64,000 nucleotides of DNA from Agrobacterium tumefaciens (GCF_000834635.1 NZ_JXQV01000006.1:188501-252500); one strand, 5' to 3'. Positions 32,985 to 42,487 are shown, counted from the stretch's first letter. The notes: a model not told the origin generated them from the letters alone. Translations and numbers: made by a program.

Positions 32985-34608
32985 ATGCCTTTAGGAGACC
33001 CGGTGCTTCTGCACCTGTGCGCTCCACATATTCAACATAACCCCCGCCATATTGGTGGATGCCCTCAGGTGTCAGTTCCAGCACGCGGTTGGAAAGGGCG
33101 GCCAGAAAGTGACGATCATGCGAGACGAAGAGCATGGTGCCTTCATATTCGCTGAGCGCCTTGATCAGCATTTCCTTGGTGTCGAGGTCCAAGTGGTTGG
33201 TCGGTTCGTCCAGCACGAGGAAATTCGGTGGATCAAACAGCATGGCGGCCATGACGAGGCGCGCCTTTTCACCGCCGGAAAGAACCCGGCATTTTTTTTC
33301 CACGTCATCACCGGAAAAGCCGAAGCAGCCTGAGAGCGCACGCAGGGGAGCCTGACCCGCCTTGGGAAAACGCTGTTCCAACCATTGCAGAATGGTCGCA
33401 TCACCATCCAGCAAATCCATGGAATGCTGGGCGAAATAGCCGAGCTTGACGCTGGCACCGACATTGACGCTGCCTGTGTCCGGTTCAGACGTTCCGGCAA
33501 TCAGCTTGAGCAGGGTGGATTTGCCTGCGCCATTGACGCCCATGATGCACCAGCGCTCCTTGCGGCGGATCATGAAATCGAGACCTTCATAGATCGTGCG
33601 CTGGCCATAGGCCTTGTTGACCTGTTTCAGGGAAACGACATCTTCACCGGAGCGTGGCGGGGCCTGGAAATCGAATGCGACCGTCTGGCGGCGCTTGGGC
33701 GGCTCGACGCGGTCGATCTTTTCGAGTTTCTTGACGCGGCTCTGTACCTGGGAGGCGTGGGAAGCACGGGCCTTGAACCGCTCGATGAACTTGATTTCCT
33801 TGGCAAGCATGGCCTGCTGACGCTCAAATTGCGCCTGCTGCTGCTTTTCGTTCTGGGCGCGCTGCTGCTCGTAAAACCCGTAGTCGCCGGTATAGCTGGT
33901 GAGCGAGCCCGCATCGATTTCGATGATCTTGTTGACGATGCGGTTCATGAACTCGCGGTCATGCGAGGTCATCAACAGCGCGCCGTCATAGGTCTTCAGG
34001 AAGTTTTCAAGCCAGATCAGGCTTTCAATGTCCAAATGGTTGCTCGGTTCGTCGAGCAGCATGACGTCTGGGCGCATGAGAAGAATACGGGCGAGCGCCA
34101 CGCGCATCTTCCAGCCGCCGGAGAGTTTGCCGACATCGCCGTCCATCATTTCCTGGCTGAAGCTGAGGCCCGCCAGAACTTCGCGGGCGCGGCCTTCCAG
34201 TGAGTAGCCGTCAAGCTCCTCATAGCGCGCCTGCACTTCGCCGTAGCGTTCGATGATCTCGTCCATCTGGTCGAGCTGATCAGGATCGACCATGCGGGCT
34301 TCGAGCGCGCGAAGCTCTGTCGCAACCGCGCTGACGGGGCCCGCACCTTCCATGGCTTCGGCGACCGCGCTGCGGCCTGCCATTTCGCCGACATCCTGAT
34401 TGAAATAGCCGATGGTGACATGCTTGTCGGAGGCGACCTGACCCTCATCCGGCATCTCCTGGCCGGTAATCATGCGAAACAGCGTGGTCTTGCCCGCGCC
34501 GTTGGGGCCGACCAGCCCCACCTTTTCCCCGCGATTGAGCGCGGCCGATGCCTCGATGAAGAGAATGCGATGGCTGGCGGATTTGCTGATATTTTCGATG
34601 CGGATCAT
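32983..34608 (-). CDS. ABC-F family ATPase (translation factor type)
   Basis: 541 residues with two ABC domains and no membrane segments. First Walker A GPNGAGKTT (about 33-41), signature LSGGWKMR, Walker B VMLLDEPSNHLD; second Walker A GVNGAGKST, signature LSGGEKAR, Walker B FLVLDEPTNHLD. The charged linker between domains (FERQQAMLAKEIKFIERFKA in part, about 245-300) is the P-site tRNA interaction motif region. Such proteins act on the ribosome E site and ease stalled translation, or protect against ribosome-targeting antibiotics. The start at 34608 gives the family N-terminus MIRIENISKS but lacks a good ribosome binding site; the frame is open 50 codons further. Confidence 0.9.
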   Translation of the reverse strand: MIRIENISKSASHRILFIEASAALNRGEKVGLVGPNGAGKTTLFRMITGQEMPDEGQVASDKHVTIGYFNQDVGEMAGRSAVAEAMEGAGPVSAVATELRALEARMVDPDQLDQMDEIIERYGEVQARYEELDGYSLEGRAREVLAGLSFSQEMMDGDVGKLSGGWKMRVALARILLMRPDVMLLDEPSNHLDIESLIWLENFLKTYDGALLMTSHDREFMNRIVNKIIEIDAGSLTSYTGDYGFYEQQRAQNEKQQQAQFERQQAMLAKEIKFIERFKARASHASQVQSRVKKLEKIDRVEPPKRRQTVAFDFQAPPRSGEDVVSLKQVNKAYGQRTIYEGLDFMIRRKERWCIMGVNGAGKSTLLKLIAGTSEPDTGSVNVGASVKLGYFAQHSMDLLDGDATILQWLEQRFPKAGQAPLRALSGCFGFSGDDVEKKCRVLSGGEKARLVMAAMLFDPPNFLVLDEPTNHLDLDTKEMLIKALSEYEGTMLFVSHDRHFLAALSNRVLELTPEGIHQYGGGYVEYVERTGAEAPGLLKA

Positions 34609-34707
34609 TGGATATAGCCGATAATTTGGAGGTTTGGCGGTCCCTATGCCATGCCCGACCCGCACTGTCACCCGATGAATCGTCTTGGAATACTTGTCAA
34701 ATAATTT

Positions 34708-34721
34708 GGAATGGATATTCC
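34708..34721. promoter_or_regulatory. IolR operator upstream of iolR
   Basis: GGAATGGATATTCC is an exact GGAA-N6-TTCC, the palindrome shown for S. meliloti IolR. It lies 36 bases upstream of the iolR start codon, consistent with autorepression. A half-site TTGGAA sits 22 bases further upstream. Confidence 0.75.
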
Positions 34722-34756
34722 ATATCGCGGGTGGGGACAAAAGTGAGGAGAAGGCC

Positions 34757-35572
34757 ATGGGCGAGAACGCGCCTCCGGCAACAGTGGAAGCCTTTCAGGA
34801 GCGATTGCTTGACGTATCGGACAGCTTGCCGAAACGGCTGCGCCAATGCGCCGACTATGTTGCTGCCCATGCCGACCGCATAGCGGTATCGACGGTGGCG
34901 GAACTGGCGGAAGGGGCGGGGGTTCAGCCGTCAGCCATCATGCGTTTCAGCCAGATCATGGGTTTTTCGGGCTTTTCCGAAATGCAGCGGCTGTTCCGCG
35001 AGCATTATACCGGTGGTTGGCCAGACTATACGACGCGGCTCAGCAATCTGCGCGATAATCATGAGGATAGCGGCTCGCTGCTTCTGGCCGAATTCGTGGA
35101 GGCTGGCCGCGCTTCGCTGGAAGGCGTGCTGAACACGGTCGATCCGCAGGAGTTCGAGACCGCGATCCGGGTTCTCTCGGAGGCAAACATTATCCATATC
35201 GTAGGGTTGCGGCGATCCTTCCCTGTGGCCAGCTATCTGGCCTATGCCTTTGAGAAAATGCGCGTGCCGGCCATGCTGCACGCCTCTGTGGGGCAATTGC
35301 ACAGCGATAGCGCCATTCGATCAGGCGATGTGGTTCTGGCGATTACCTTTTCGCCCTACTCGTCAGAAACGATGGAACTCGTTTCATCCAGCCTTGCGCG
35401 GAACGTGCCCGTGGTGGCGCTGACCGATAGCAGCGTCAGCCCCATGCGAAAACTCGGTGCAACGATCCTTGCCGTTTCAGAGGTGGATTTCGGGGCATTC
35501 CGCTCACTTTCGGCGACTTTATGCGTGGCAATTGCTCTGGCGGTTGGCGTGGGAACACACCGCAAGGATTGA
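34757..35572 (+). CDS. iolR: RpiR-family repressor of inositol catabolism IolR
   Basis: 271 residues: an N-terminal RpiR-type helix-turn-helix (about 12-85, with VSTVAELAEGAGVQPSAIMR) and a SIS sugar-phosphate-binding domain (about 125-260, with IHIVGLRRSFPVASYLA and VVLAITFSPYSSETMEL). In S. meliloti the orthologue represses iol genes until 2-keto-5-deoxygluconate 6-phosphate accumulates. Start chosen at 34757 because GAGGAGAAGG lies just before the ATG. It precedes iolC by 110 bases containing further IolR-like sites. The upstream iolY of S. meliloti is missing here; a divergent ABC-F gene takes its place. Confidence 0.92.
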   Translation: MGENAPPATVEAFQERLLDVSDSLPKRLRQCADYVAAHADRIAVSTVAELAEGAGVQPSAIMRFSQIMGFSGFSEMQRLFREHYTGGWPDYTTRLSNLRDNHEDSGSLLLAEFVEAGRASLEGVLNTVDPQEFETAIRVLSEANIIHIVGLRRSFPVASYLAYAFEKMRVPAMLHASVGQLHSDSAIRSGDVVLAITFSPYSSETMELVSSSLARNVPVVALTDSSVSPMRKLGATILAVSEVDFGAFRSLSATLCVAIALAVGVGTHRKD

Positions 35573-35598
35573 ATATTTATGTTGAAATCAGACAAAAT

Positions 35599-35652
35599 GG
35601 AATTTATAGTCCAAAAATAGCATGAAATGGAATGGTATTGGAGTGTCATTCC
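35599..35652. promoter_or_regulatory. IolR-like sites upstream of iolC
   Basis: GGAATTTATAGTCC (35599-35612) matches GGAA-N6-TTCC with one mismatch. A second pair of half-sites, GGAA at 35629 and TTCC at 35649, is separated by 16 bases (TGGAAT...ATTCCA). Both lie within the 110-base iolR-iolC gap, where IolR is known to bind in S. meliloti. Confidence 0.5.
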
Positions 35653-35682
35653 AGCGCCGCGAAATCGCGAAGGAGGACGGTC

Positions 35683-37605
35683 GTGAAAAAGCTTGATCTG
35701 ATTACGATCGGCCGCTCGTCGGTTGATCTTTATGGCGCCCAGGTGGGTGGCCGTCTGGAGGACATGTCCTCTTTCAACAAATATATTGGCGGCTCCCCCA
35801 CCAACATTGCGGCGGGCGCTGCACGGCTGGGTTTGAAAACAGCCGTCATCACCCGCGTCGGCAACGAGCATATGGGCCGCTTCATTCGCGAGCAGCTGGT
35901 GCGCGAAGGCGTGGATGTGAACGGCGTGGTGACGGATTCGGAGCGACTGACGGCGCTTGTGCTGCTCGGCATTCGCGATCAATCCCAATTTCCCTTGATT
36001 TTCTATCGCGAAAACTGCGCCGACATGGCGCTGTGCGAAGACGATATTGATCCCGATTTCATTGCCAGCGCGGAATGCATCTGCGCCACCGGCACGCATC
36101 TATCGCATCCGCGCACCGAAGCTGCCGTGTTGAAGGCGCTGCGTCTGGCGCGTGAAAACGGCGCTAAGACGGCGCTCGATATCGATTATCGGCCCAATCT
36201 CTGGGGCGTTGCGGGCCATGGTGATGGTGAAAGCCGTTTCGTGGAATCGGCCAAGGTAACGGCCAAGCTGCAATCGACGCTGCACTTCTTTGATCTGATC
36301 GTTGGGACCGAAGAAGAGTTTCACATTGCCGGTGGTTCGACCGATACGCTGGAAGCGTTGAAGGCCGTGCGCAAGGTTTCCAAGGCAACGCTTGTGTGCA
36401 AGCGCGGCCCCATGGGCGCGTCCGTGTTTACGGGTGATATTCCGGCAAGTCTTGATGATGGCGAGTCCGGTCAAGGTTTCCCGATCGAGGTGTTCAACGT
36501 GCTGGGTGCGGGCGATGGCTTCATGGCGGGCCTGTTCCGGGGTTGGCTGCGCGGCGAAGACTGGCCGACCACGCTGAAATATGCCAATGCCTGCGGTGCT
36601 TTCGCGGTGTCTCGCCACGGCTGCACGCCGGCCTATCCAAGCTGGGAAGAGCTGCAATATTTCTTCCGCACCGGCATCAAGAACAAGGCGCTGCGCAAGG
36701 ATGCGGCGCTGGAGCAGGTGCATTGGGCCACCAACCGCAAGGGTGACTGGAACACCATGCGCGTCTTTGCCTTCGACCACCGCATGCAGCTGGAGGCGAT
36801 GGCGGATGAGGCTGATGTTGACCACGCAAGGATTGGTGCATTCAAGCAGCTTTGCCTGAAAGCAGCCCTTGAGGTTGCGGGCGATGATGCGGGTTACGGC
36901 ATTCTGTGCGACAGCCGATTGGGGCGCGATGCGCTTTATGAGGCGAGCGGCACAAAGCTGTGGGTTGGCCGACCGGTTGAATGGCCGGGTTCGCGCCCGC
37001 TGACGCTGGAGCCGGAACTCGGGCTAGACTTTGGTGGCCTGAATGAATGGCCGGCGAACAATGTCGTCAAGGTTCTGTGCTTCTATCACCCAGATGATGC
37101 CGAGGAGTTGCGGAAAGAGCAGGAAGACACGGTGCTGCGACTGGCGCAAGCCGCGCGGCGCAACCGGCTGGAACTGCTTCTTGAAATCATTCCGTCCAAG
37201 GTTGGCCATGTCGATGACACGACGACGGCGCGCATCATCGAGCGTTTCTACGAAATCGGCGTTTATCCCGACTGGTGGAAGCTGGAGCCGATGAAGAGCA
37301 AGGCTGCGTGGAAAGCCGCATCTGACGCCGTGGAGCGCAACGACCCTTACGTGCGCGGCATCGTGGTGCTAGGTCTGGATGCGCCGCAGGCGGAGCTGGA
37401 GGAGAGCTTCCGGCTGGCGGCAGGGTTTGATCTTGTGAAGGGCTTTGCGGTGGGGCGCACGATTTTTGCGGATGCGGCCCGCGCATGGCTTTCGGGCAAG
37501 ATGAGCGATGAGGAGGCCGTTGCGCAGATGACGCAACGTTACAGCGCACTCTGCCAGATATGGGACGAGGCGCGCGCCGCAAGCAACAAGGGAGGTGCAG
37601 CGTGA
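35683..37605 (+). CDS. iolC: 5-dehydro-2-deoxygluconokinase IolC fused to a DUF2090 aldolase-like domain
   Basis: 640 residues. The N-terminal PfkB kinase domain (about 1-325) has IGRSSVDLYG, GGSPTNIAAGAARLG and the catalytic GAGDGF. The C-terminal half (about 355-635) is a DUF2090 domain with FAFDHRMQLE and GFAVGRTIF, resembling class I LacD-type aldolases. The kinase phosphorylates 2-deoxy-5-keto-gluconate; the second domain may cleave the product to dihydroxyacetone phosphate and malonate semialdehyde, the step done by IolJ elsewhere. The start is a GTG preceded by AGGAGG 7 bases away; no ATG fits. Its stop overlaps the iolD start (GTGA). Confidence 0.92.
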   Translation: MKKLDLITIGRSSVDLYGAQVGGRLEDMSSFNKYIGGSPTNIAAGAARLGLKTAVITRVGNEHMGRFIREQLVREGVDVNGVVTDSERLTALVLLGIRDQSQFPLIFYRENCADMALCEDDIDPDFIASAECICATGTHLSHPRTEAAVLKALRLARENGAKTALDIDYRPNLWGVAGHGDGESRFVESAKVTAKLQSTLHFFDLIVGTEEEFHIAGGSTDTLEALKAVRKVSKATLVCKRGPMGASVFTGDIPASLDDGESGQGFPIEVFNVLGAGDGFMAGLFRGWLRGEDWPTTLKYANACGAFAVSRHGCTPAYPSWEELQYFFRTGIKNKALRKDAALEQVHWATNRKGDWNTMRVFAFDHRMQLEAMADEADVDHARIGAFKQLCLKAALEVAGDDAGYGILCDSRLGRDALYEASGTKLWVGRPVEWPGSRPLTLEPELGLDFGGLNEWPANNVVKVLCFYHPDDAEELRKEQEDTVLRLAQAARRNRLELLLEIIPSKVGHVDDTTTARIIERFYEIGVYPDWWKLEPMKSKAAWKAASDAVERNDPYVRGIVVLGLDAPQAELEESFRLAAGFDLVKGFAVGRTIFADAARAWLSGKMSDEEAVAQMTQRYSALCQIWDEARAASNKGGAA

Positions 37606-39443
37606 CCACATACCGTTTGACAGCCGCGCAGGCGATGATGCGCTATCTGGCCGCGCAACTGAACGAGGATGGCGAGACCTATATTGCCGGTGTCTGGGCC
37701 ATTTTCGGCCATGGCAATGTGGCGGGAATTGGCGAGGCGCTCTATGGCATTCGCGATGAGCTGAAGACCTATCGCGGCCAGAACGAGCAGACCATGGCGC
37801 ATTCCGCCATTGCTTACGCCAAGCAGCTTGGACGCCGTCGTGCCATGGCGGTCACGTCTTCCATTGGTCCCGGTGCCACGAATATGGTGACGGCTGCGGC
37901 GCTTGCCCATGTCAACCGGCTGCCGGTGCTGCTCATTCCCGGCGATGTGTTCGCCAATCGCGGCCCTGACCCAGTGTTGCAGCAGATCGAGGATTTTGGC
38001 GATGGCACGATTTCTGCCAATGATTGCTTCAAGCCCGTCAGCCGCTATTTCGACCGCATCACGCGCCCTGAACAGCTTTTGACCGCGCTGCCGCGCGCCA
38101 TGCGCACCATGACGGACCCGGCCGATTGTGGGCCTGTGACGCTGGCCTTTTGCCAGGATGTGCAGGCTGAGGCTTATGACTATCCGGCCAGCTTCTTTGA
38201 GAAAAAAGTTTGGCGCCAGCGCCGCCCCGAACCTGACAATGCCGAGTTTGAAGAGGCGGTCGCGGCTCTGAAGGCTGCCAAGAACCCTGTCATCATTGCG
38301 GGTGGCGGTGTGCATTTTTCCGGTGCGACGGAAACGCTCAAAGTCTTTGCCGAGACGCATTCCATTCCCGTGATCGAGACGCAGGCGGGAAAATCTGCGC
38401 TGGCCTGGGACCATGCGCTCAATTTCGGCCCCGTGGGCGTGACGGGTGCAGATAGCGCCAATGCGATTGCCGAAAAGGCCGATCTCATTTTCGGTATTGG
38501 TACCCGTTTTCAGGACTTTACGACTGGCTCCTGGGCGCTGTTCAAGAACCCGCAACGGAAGCTGCTGGCGCTGAACGTGCAGGCCTATGACAGCGCCAAG
38601 CATGATGCGATCAGCCTGACGGCGGATGCGAAGGTTGGGCTTGAGAAGCTTTCCAACGCTTTGGGAACCCATCGCTTCGCTGCGCCTGACACGGCGCTGA
38701 AAGAGGCGTGGTTTGCGAAGGCCGATGCAGTAACGGCGGCACCTTCAGCGGCAGGGGCAGAGGCAAACAGCCTGCCGACGGACATGCAGGTTATCGGCGC
38801 GGTTCAGCGTGCCTCGCGTGACAACACGGTTGTCATGTGTGCGGCAGGAACCATGCCGGGTGAGCTGCACCAGCTGTGGAAGGCCAAGCTGCCGCTCTCC
38901 TACCATATGGAATACGGCTTTTCCTGCATGGGCTACGAGATTGCCGGTGGCCTTGGCATTGCGATGGCGCAGCCTGAGCGCGACGTGATCGTTATGGTGG
39001 GCGATGGCTCCTACATGATGGCAAACTCCGAACTTGCCACCGCCGTTGCCATGGGCGTGAAAATCACGGTCGTGATTACCGATAACCGGGGCTATGGCTG
39101 CATCAACCGGTTGCAGATGGGCACCGGCGGCGCGGAGTTCAACAATCTCTATGCACACACCAACCACACCAACCCCATCGCCATCGATTTTACCAAGCAC
39201 GCCGCCAGCATGGGCGCGGATGCGCACAAGGTAACCTCGATTGCAGAGCTTGAAACAGCGCTTGCGGCCGCCCGCGCGGCGACGGTGACAACCGTTATCG
39301 TGATCGACACGGACCCTTACCCGACACCCGACGCGGGTGGATACTGGTGGGATGTGGCGGTGCCGGAGGTTTCTGAGCGCAAGAATGTTAACGATGCACG
39401 CACAGCTTACGAAGCGGCGTTGAAGGAAAGGCAGTCATCATGA
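37602..39443 (+). CDS. iolD: 3D-(3,5/4)-trihydroxycyclohexane-1,2-dione hydrolase IolD
   Basis: 613 residues, a thiamine-diphosphate enzyme of the acetolactate synthase fold. The N-terminal PYR domain carries the conserved Glu region [11 protein letters not shown], and the C-terminal PP domain the ThDP/Mg motif [11 protein letters not shown] ... [11 protein letters not shown]. It hydrolytically opens the ring of the diketo cyclitol produced by IolE, yielding 5-deoxy-glucuronate. The GTG start overlaps the iolC stop by 4 bases and follows GGGAGGTG. Coupled to iolE by a second 4-base overlap. Confidence 0.95.
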   Translation: MTTYRLTAAQAMMRYLAAQLNEDGETYIAGVWAIFGHGNVAGIGEALYGIRDELKTYRGQNEQTMAHSAIAYAKQLGRRRAMAVTSSIGPGATNMVTAAALAHVNRLPVLLIPGDVFANRGPDPVLQQIEDFGDGTISANDCFKPVSRYFDRITRPEQLLTALPRAMRTMTDPADCGPVTLAFCQDVQAEAYDYPASFFEKKVWRQRRPEPDNAEFEEAVAALKAAKNPVIIAGGGVHFSGATETLKVFAETHSIPVIETQAGKSALAWDHALNFGPVGVTGADSANAIAEKADLIFGIGTRFQDFTTGSWALFKNPQRKLLALNVQAYDSAKHDAISLTADAKVGLEKLSNALGTHRFAAPDTALKEAWFAKADAVTAAPSAAGAEANSLPTDMQVIGAVQRASRDNTVVMCAAGTMPGELHQLWKAKLPLSYHMEYGFSCMGYEIAGGLGIAMAQPERDVIVMVGDGSYMMANSELATAVAMGVKITVVITDNRGYGCINRLQMGTGGAEFNNLYAHTNHTNPIAIDFTKHAASMGADAHKVTSIAELETALAAARAATVTTVIVIDTDPYPTPDAGGYWWDVAVPEVSERKNVNDARTAYEAALKERQSS

Positions 39444-40339
39444 TTCTCTACGGCACAAACCCCATTGCCTGGAGCAATGACGATGACCGCACGCTGGGCG
39501 CCCATATCAGCCTGGAGCAGTGCCTGGATGAGACCTCGAAGATCGGTTTCGACGGCATCGAGAAGGGCCACAAGTTTCCGCAGGAACCGGATGCGCTGAA
39601 GGCGGTGCTTGAGCCGCGCAATCTGCGCTATGTTTCCGGCTGGCATTCGCTGAACCTTTTGACCAACTCCATCGAGGACGAGAAGGCTGCGATGCAGCCG
39701 GTGCTTGATCTTTTGAAGGCCATGGGCTGCAAGGTCATCATCGTTTGCGAAACATCGAATGCCATTCATGGCGACGACGCAAAGCCAGTGAATGACCGCC
39801 CGAAACTGGACGATGCCCAGTGGACATCCTTTGGTGAAGGCGTTGAAGCGCTGGCGGAGTTTGCCGCCGATCAGGGCATTGCGCTGGTCTATCACCACCA
39901 TATGGGCACCATCATCGAGAGCGAAGACGAGATCGACCGGCTGATGCAGCATACCGGCCCGCATGCCAAGCTGTTGCTGGACACCGGCCATTGCCTGTTC
40001 GGTGGCGGAAACCCTGAGCGCCTTGCGAAAAAGCATATGGGCCGCGTCGGGCATATCCACGCGAAGAACGTGCGGCCAGAGATTGCAGCTCAGGTGCGCG
40101 ACGAGAAGCTGTCATTCCTCGAAGGCGTGCGCCGCGGCGTTTTCACCGTGCCGGGCGATGCCGAGGGCGGTGTGGATTTTCTGCCCGTTCTGAAAGTTGC
40201 CGCAGAGCATGGTTACAGCGGGTGGCTGGTGATCGAGGCCGAGCAGGATCCTGATGTTCGCAACCCCTTCGAATATCAGAGCCTCGGGCTGAAATCGCTT
40301 CGGGCATACGCCAAGGAAGCCGGGCTTGATAAAGCCTGA
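39440..40339 (+). CDS. iolE: myo-inosose-2 dehydratase IolE
   Basis: 299 residues, xylose-isomerase-like TIM barrel. IolE landmarks: [12 protein letters not shown] at the N-terminus, [12 protein letters not shown] with the first Glu ligand, [21 protein letters not shown] (Asp and His ligands), [12 protein letters not shown] and VIEAEQDP. It dehydrates 2-keto-myo-inositol to the trihydroxycyclohexanedione used by IolD, needing Co or Mn. Start ATG overlaps the iolD stop (ATGA). Followed by iolB after 15 bases. Confidence 0.95.
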   Translation: MILYGTNPIAWSNDDDRTLGAHISLEQCLDETSKIGFDGIEKGHKFPQEPDALKAVLEPRNLRYVSGWHSLNLLTNSIEDEKAAMQPVLDLLKAMGCKVIIVCETSNAIHGDDAKPVNDRPKLDDAQWTSFGEGVEALAEFAADQGIALVYHHHMGTIIESEDEIDRLMQHTGPHAKLLLDTGHCLFGGGNPERLAKKHMGRVGHIHAKNVRPEIAAQVRDEKLSFLEGVRRGVFTVPGDAEGGVDFLPVLKVAAEHGYSGWLVIEAEQDPDVRNPFEYQSLGLKSLRAYAKEAGLDKA

Positions 40340-40354
40340 ATGAGGAGATGAGTG

Positions 40355-41164
40355 ATGGCAAATCTGCTGCGCAAGCCGACCGGCCAGTCCGGCAAGGTCC
40401 ATGATATCACGCCTGAAAGCGCTGAGTGGGGCTATGTCGGTTTTGGTCTTTACCGGCTGAAGCCAGGCGAGACTGCGACGGAAGAAACCGGGGACAAGGA
40501 AGTCATTCTGGTTCTTGTCGAGGGCAAGGCGGACGTCTCGAGCGAGGAGCAGACATTCGGCGAACTCGGCGACCGCATGAATGTGTTCGAGCGCAAGCCG
40601 CCGCATTGCGTCTATATTCCGGCTGGTGCTTCCTGGTCGGTGACGGCCACGAGCGATTGCACCATCGGTGTGTGCACCGCACCGGCCAAGCCCGGGCGCA
40701 AGGCGCAGGTGATCGGCCCTGCCGGAATTTCGCTCAGCGAACGCGGCAAGGGTGCCAATACGCGCTATATTTTCCCGATTGCGATGGAAGACCGCGATGT
40801 GGCCGATAGCCTGCTGGTGACGGAAGTGTTTACGCCGTCGGGCCACTGGTCATCCTACCCGCCGCACCGCCATGATGAAGACAATTATCCCGACATGACC
40901 TATCTGGAAGAGACCTATTACCACAGGCTCAACCCGGCGCAGGGTTTCGGTTTTCAGCGGGTCTTTACCGAAGACGGCACGCTGGATGAGACCATGGCGG
41001 TGTCTGATGGCGACGTGGTGCTGGTGCCGAAGGGCCACCACCCCTGCGGTGCGCCTTATGGCTATGAGATGTATTATCTCAACGTGATGGCCGGACCGAT
41101 GCGCAAATGGCGGTTCCAGAACCATCCCGATCATGACTGGATCTTCAAGCGCGATAACGGATAG
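40355..41164 (+). CDS. iolB: 5-deoxy-glucuronate isomerase IolB
   Basis: 269 residues with two cupin halves. Metal-site residues lie in SSYPPHRHDEDNYPDMTYLEETYYHRL, read in two stretches (His-x-His and Glu) and VLVPKGHHPCGAPYGY. It isomerises 5-deoxy-glucuronate to 2-deoxy-5-keto-gluconate, the IolC substrate. ATG at 40355 is preferred over the GTG directly before it because GAGGAG is then 7 bases away. Last gene of the iol operon; its TAG stop lies inside the left arm of a palindromic repeat that probably terminates transcription. Confidence 0.95.
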   Translation: MANLLRKPTGQSGKVHDITPESAEWGYVGFGLYRLKPGETATEETGDKEVILVLVEGKADVSSEEQTFGELGDRMNVFERKPPHCVYIPAGASWSVTATSDCTIGVCTAPAKPGRKAQVIGPAGISLSERGKGANTRYIFPIAMEDRDVADSLLVTEVFTPSGHWSSYPPHRHDEDNYPDMTYLEETYYHRLNPAQGFGFQRVFTEDGTLDETMAVSDGDVVLVPKGHHPCGAPYGYEMYYLNVMAGPMRKWRFQNHPDHDWIFKRDNG

Positions 41165-41216
41165 AGCATTTCCGGTGAACGGGGTTCACCTACAATGCTC
41201 TATCTGTTTGTTTTTA
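41161..41216 (+). terminator. nested palindrome acting as iol operon terminator
   Basis: Outer arms ATAGAGCATT/AATGCTCTAT (41161-41170, 41194-41203) and inner arms GGTGAAC/GTTCACC (41174-41180, 41184-41190) form one long hairpin starting within the iolB stop codon, followed by CTGTTTGTTTTT. Its AGAGCATT end is characteristic of common rhizobial intergenic repeats. Confidence 0.65.
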
Positions 41217-41217
41217 C

Positions 41218-41261
41218 GCAATTCCGGACGCAAAACCGGTTTCAACTTTTGCTGGAATTGC
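41218..41261. repeat. 44-bp palindromic repeat, copy 1
   Basis: Arms GCAATTCC/GGAATTGC with an inner GCAAAA/TTTTGC pair. Identical in length to the copy at 42125-42168 with one base difference. Lies between iolB and the convergent peroxiredoxin gene. Confidence 0.8.
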
Positions 41262-41317
41262 TTTAGCAACAGTCATCCTCGGGCCCGCCATATGGCAAGG
41301 CCCGAGGTCTTGGGAGA

Positions 41318-41974
41318 TTATGCTGGCTGCTTCGTCTTGCGCAGATAGGGCAGGACGGTGTCGAAAGAGCCGAAACGGGTGATCGCATCCTCGTTGGAAA
41401 CGGCAGCGGTGATGATGACATCTTCGCCCTGTTTCCAGTTTGCCGGTGTGGCGACCTGATGTTTGGCGGTGAGCTGGATGGAATCGATGGTGCGCAGAAT
41501 TTCATCGAAGTTGCGGCCTGTCGTCATAGGGTAGGTGAGGATCAGTTTCACCTTCTTGTCAGGGCCGATGACATAGACCGAGCGCACGGTGGCGTTATCG
41601 GCAGGTGTGCGGCCCTCAGAACTCTCACCTGCATCATCCGGCAACATGTCATAGAGTTTGGCAACCTTGAGATCCTTGTCGCCAATCAACGGGTAGGCGA
41701 CTTCGAAGCCGGTTGCGGTCTGGATATCCTGCTTCCACTTGGCATGGCTTTCGACCGGATCTACCGAAATGCCGATGACCTTGACGTTGCGCTTCTTAAA
41801 CTCGCCATCAAGACCCGCCATCGCGCCGAGTTCCGTGGTGCAGACAGGCGTGAAATTCTTCGGATGCGAAAACAGAACCGCCCAGCTATCCCCGATCCAC
41901 TCATGGAATCTGATCGCTCCTTGTGTTGTATCGGCGGTGAAGTCAGGGGCGGTCTGATTGATACGCAAGGTCAT
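41318..41974 (-). CDS. 1-Cys peroxiredoxin (Prx6 group)
   Basis: 218 residues, the length of 1-Cys Prx6-type peroxiredoxins. The peroxidatic Cys45 sits in NFTPVCTTELG, with the supporting Arg in NATVRSVYVIGP. The Prx6 C-terminal arm (VATPANWKQGEDVIITAAVSNEDA, split around 167-190) is present and no resolving Cys is visible. It reduces hydrogen peroxide and organic peroxides in the cytoplasm. Monocistronic, bracketed by two copies of the same 44-bp palindrome. Stop codon lies about 57 bases from copy 1. Confidence 0.92.
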   Translation of the reverse strand: MTLRINQTAPDFTADTTQGAIRFHEWIGDSWAVLFSHPKNFTPVCTTELGAMAGLDGEFKKRNVKVIGISVDPVESHAKWKQDIQTATGFEVAYPLIGDKDLKVAKLYDMLPDDAGESSEGRTPADNATVRSVYVIGPDKKVKLILTYPMTTGRNFDEILRTIDSIQLTAKHQVATPANWKQGEDVIITAAVSNEDAITRFGSFDTVLPYLRKTKQPA

Positions 41975-42487
41975 GGCATGCTCCGGTGAAGGGTTATACG
42001 CTTATCTTCGCTGTTTGGCTGCCCAAAGTCGCCAAATATTCATCCAGAATATGGGCAATGATGAGCACATCTATTCGCCACAGCCCCGCAGACAACAACC
42101 GTTTTCCGAGCTTCTTGTTTCTCCGCAATTCCGGACGCAAAACCGGTTTCCACTTTTGCTGGAATTGCTTTTACCCTGTGGCAAGTTTGCCTCACCTAGA
42201 GGTTTAGTCGCTAATACCGCATAAAACCGGCTTGGCGTTTTCTTTCTGGTTGCATAAGATGTGCAGATCAACGTGAACGAGGGAGGTATAGATGTCATAT
42301 TTTTCAACCTCCCCGGTGGCTAGCGCCGCGCAGAGCTGACGCTCTCTCTTTTTCCGACAAAAGATCGACACGTACCAACCGGTAGGCCGGTCATTTCTCA
42401 CATTCGTCAGAATTTTTCGCGAGCCAATGCGCGCGGATTTCCCTTTCAAATCTGTCTTGGGACCGGTCTCCGCCGGTGATGCTTATC
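41975..42487. other. 513-bp intergenic region
   Basis: Divergent region between the peroxiredoxin and the ABC exporter. It contains palindrome copy 2 (42125-42168) and must carry both promoters. Several short open frames exist on both strands but none has a ribosome binding site or recognisable motif. No other structure identified. Confidence 0.5.
42125..42168. repeat. 44-bp palindromic repeat, copy 2
   Basis: Same arms GCAATTCC/GGAATTGC and inner GCAAAA/TTTTGC as copy 1, in the same orientation, 907 bases away. One substitution (TTCCACTT instead of TTCAACTT). About 150 bases upstream of the peroxiredoxin start. Confidence 0.8.
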
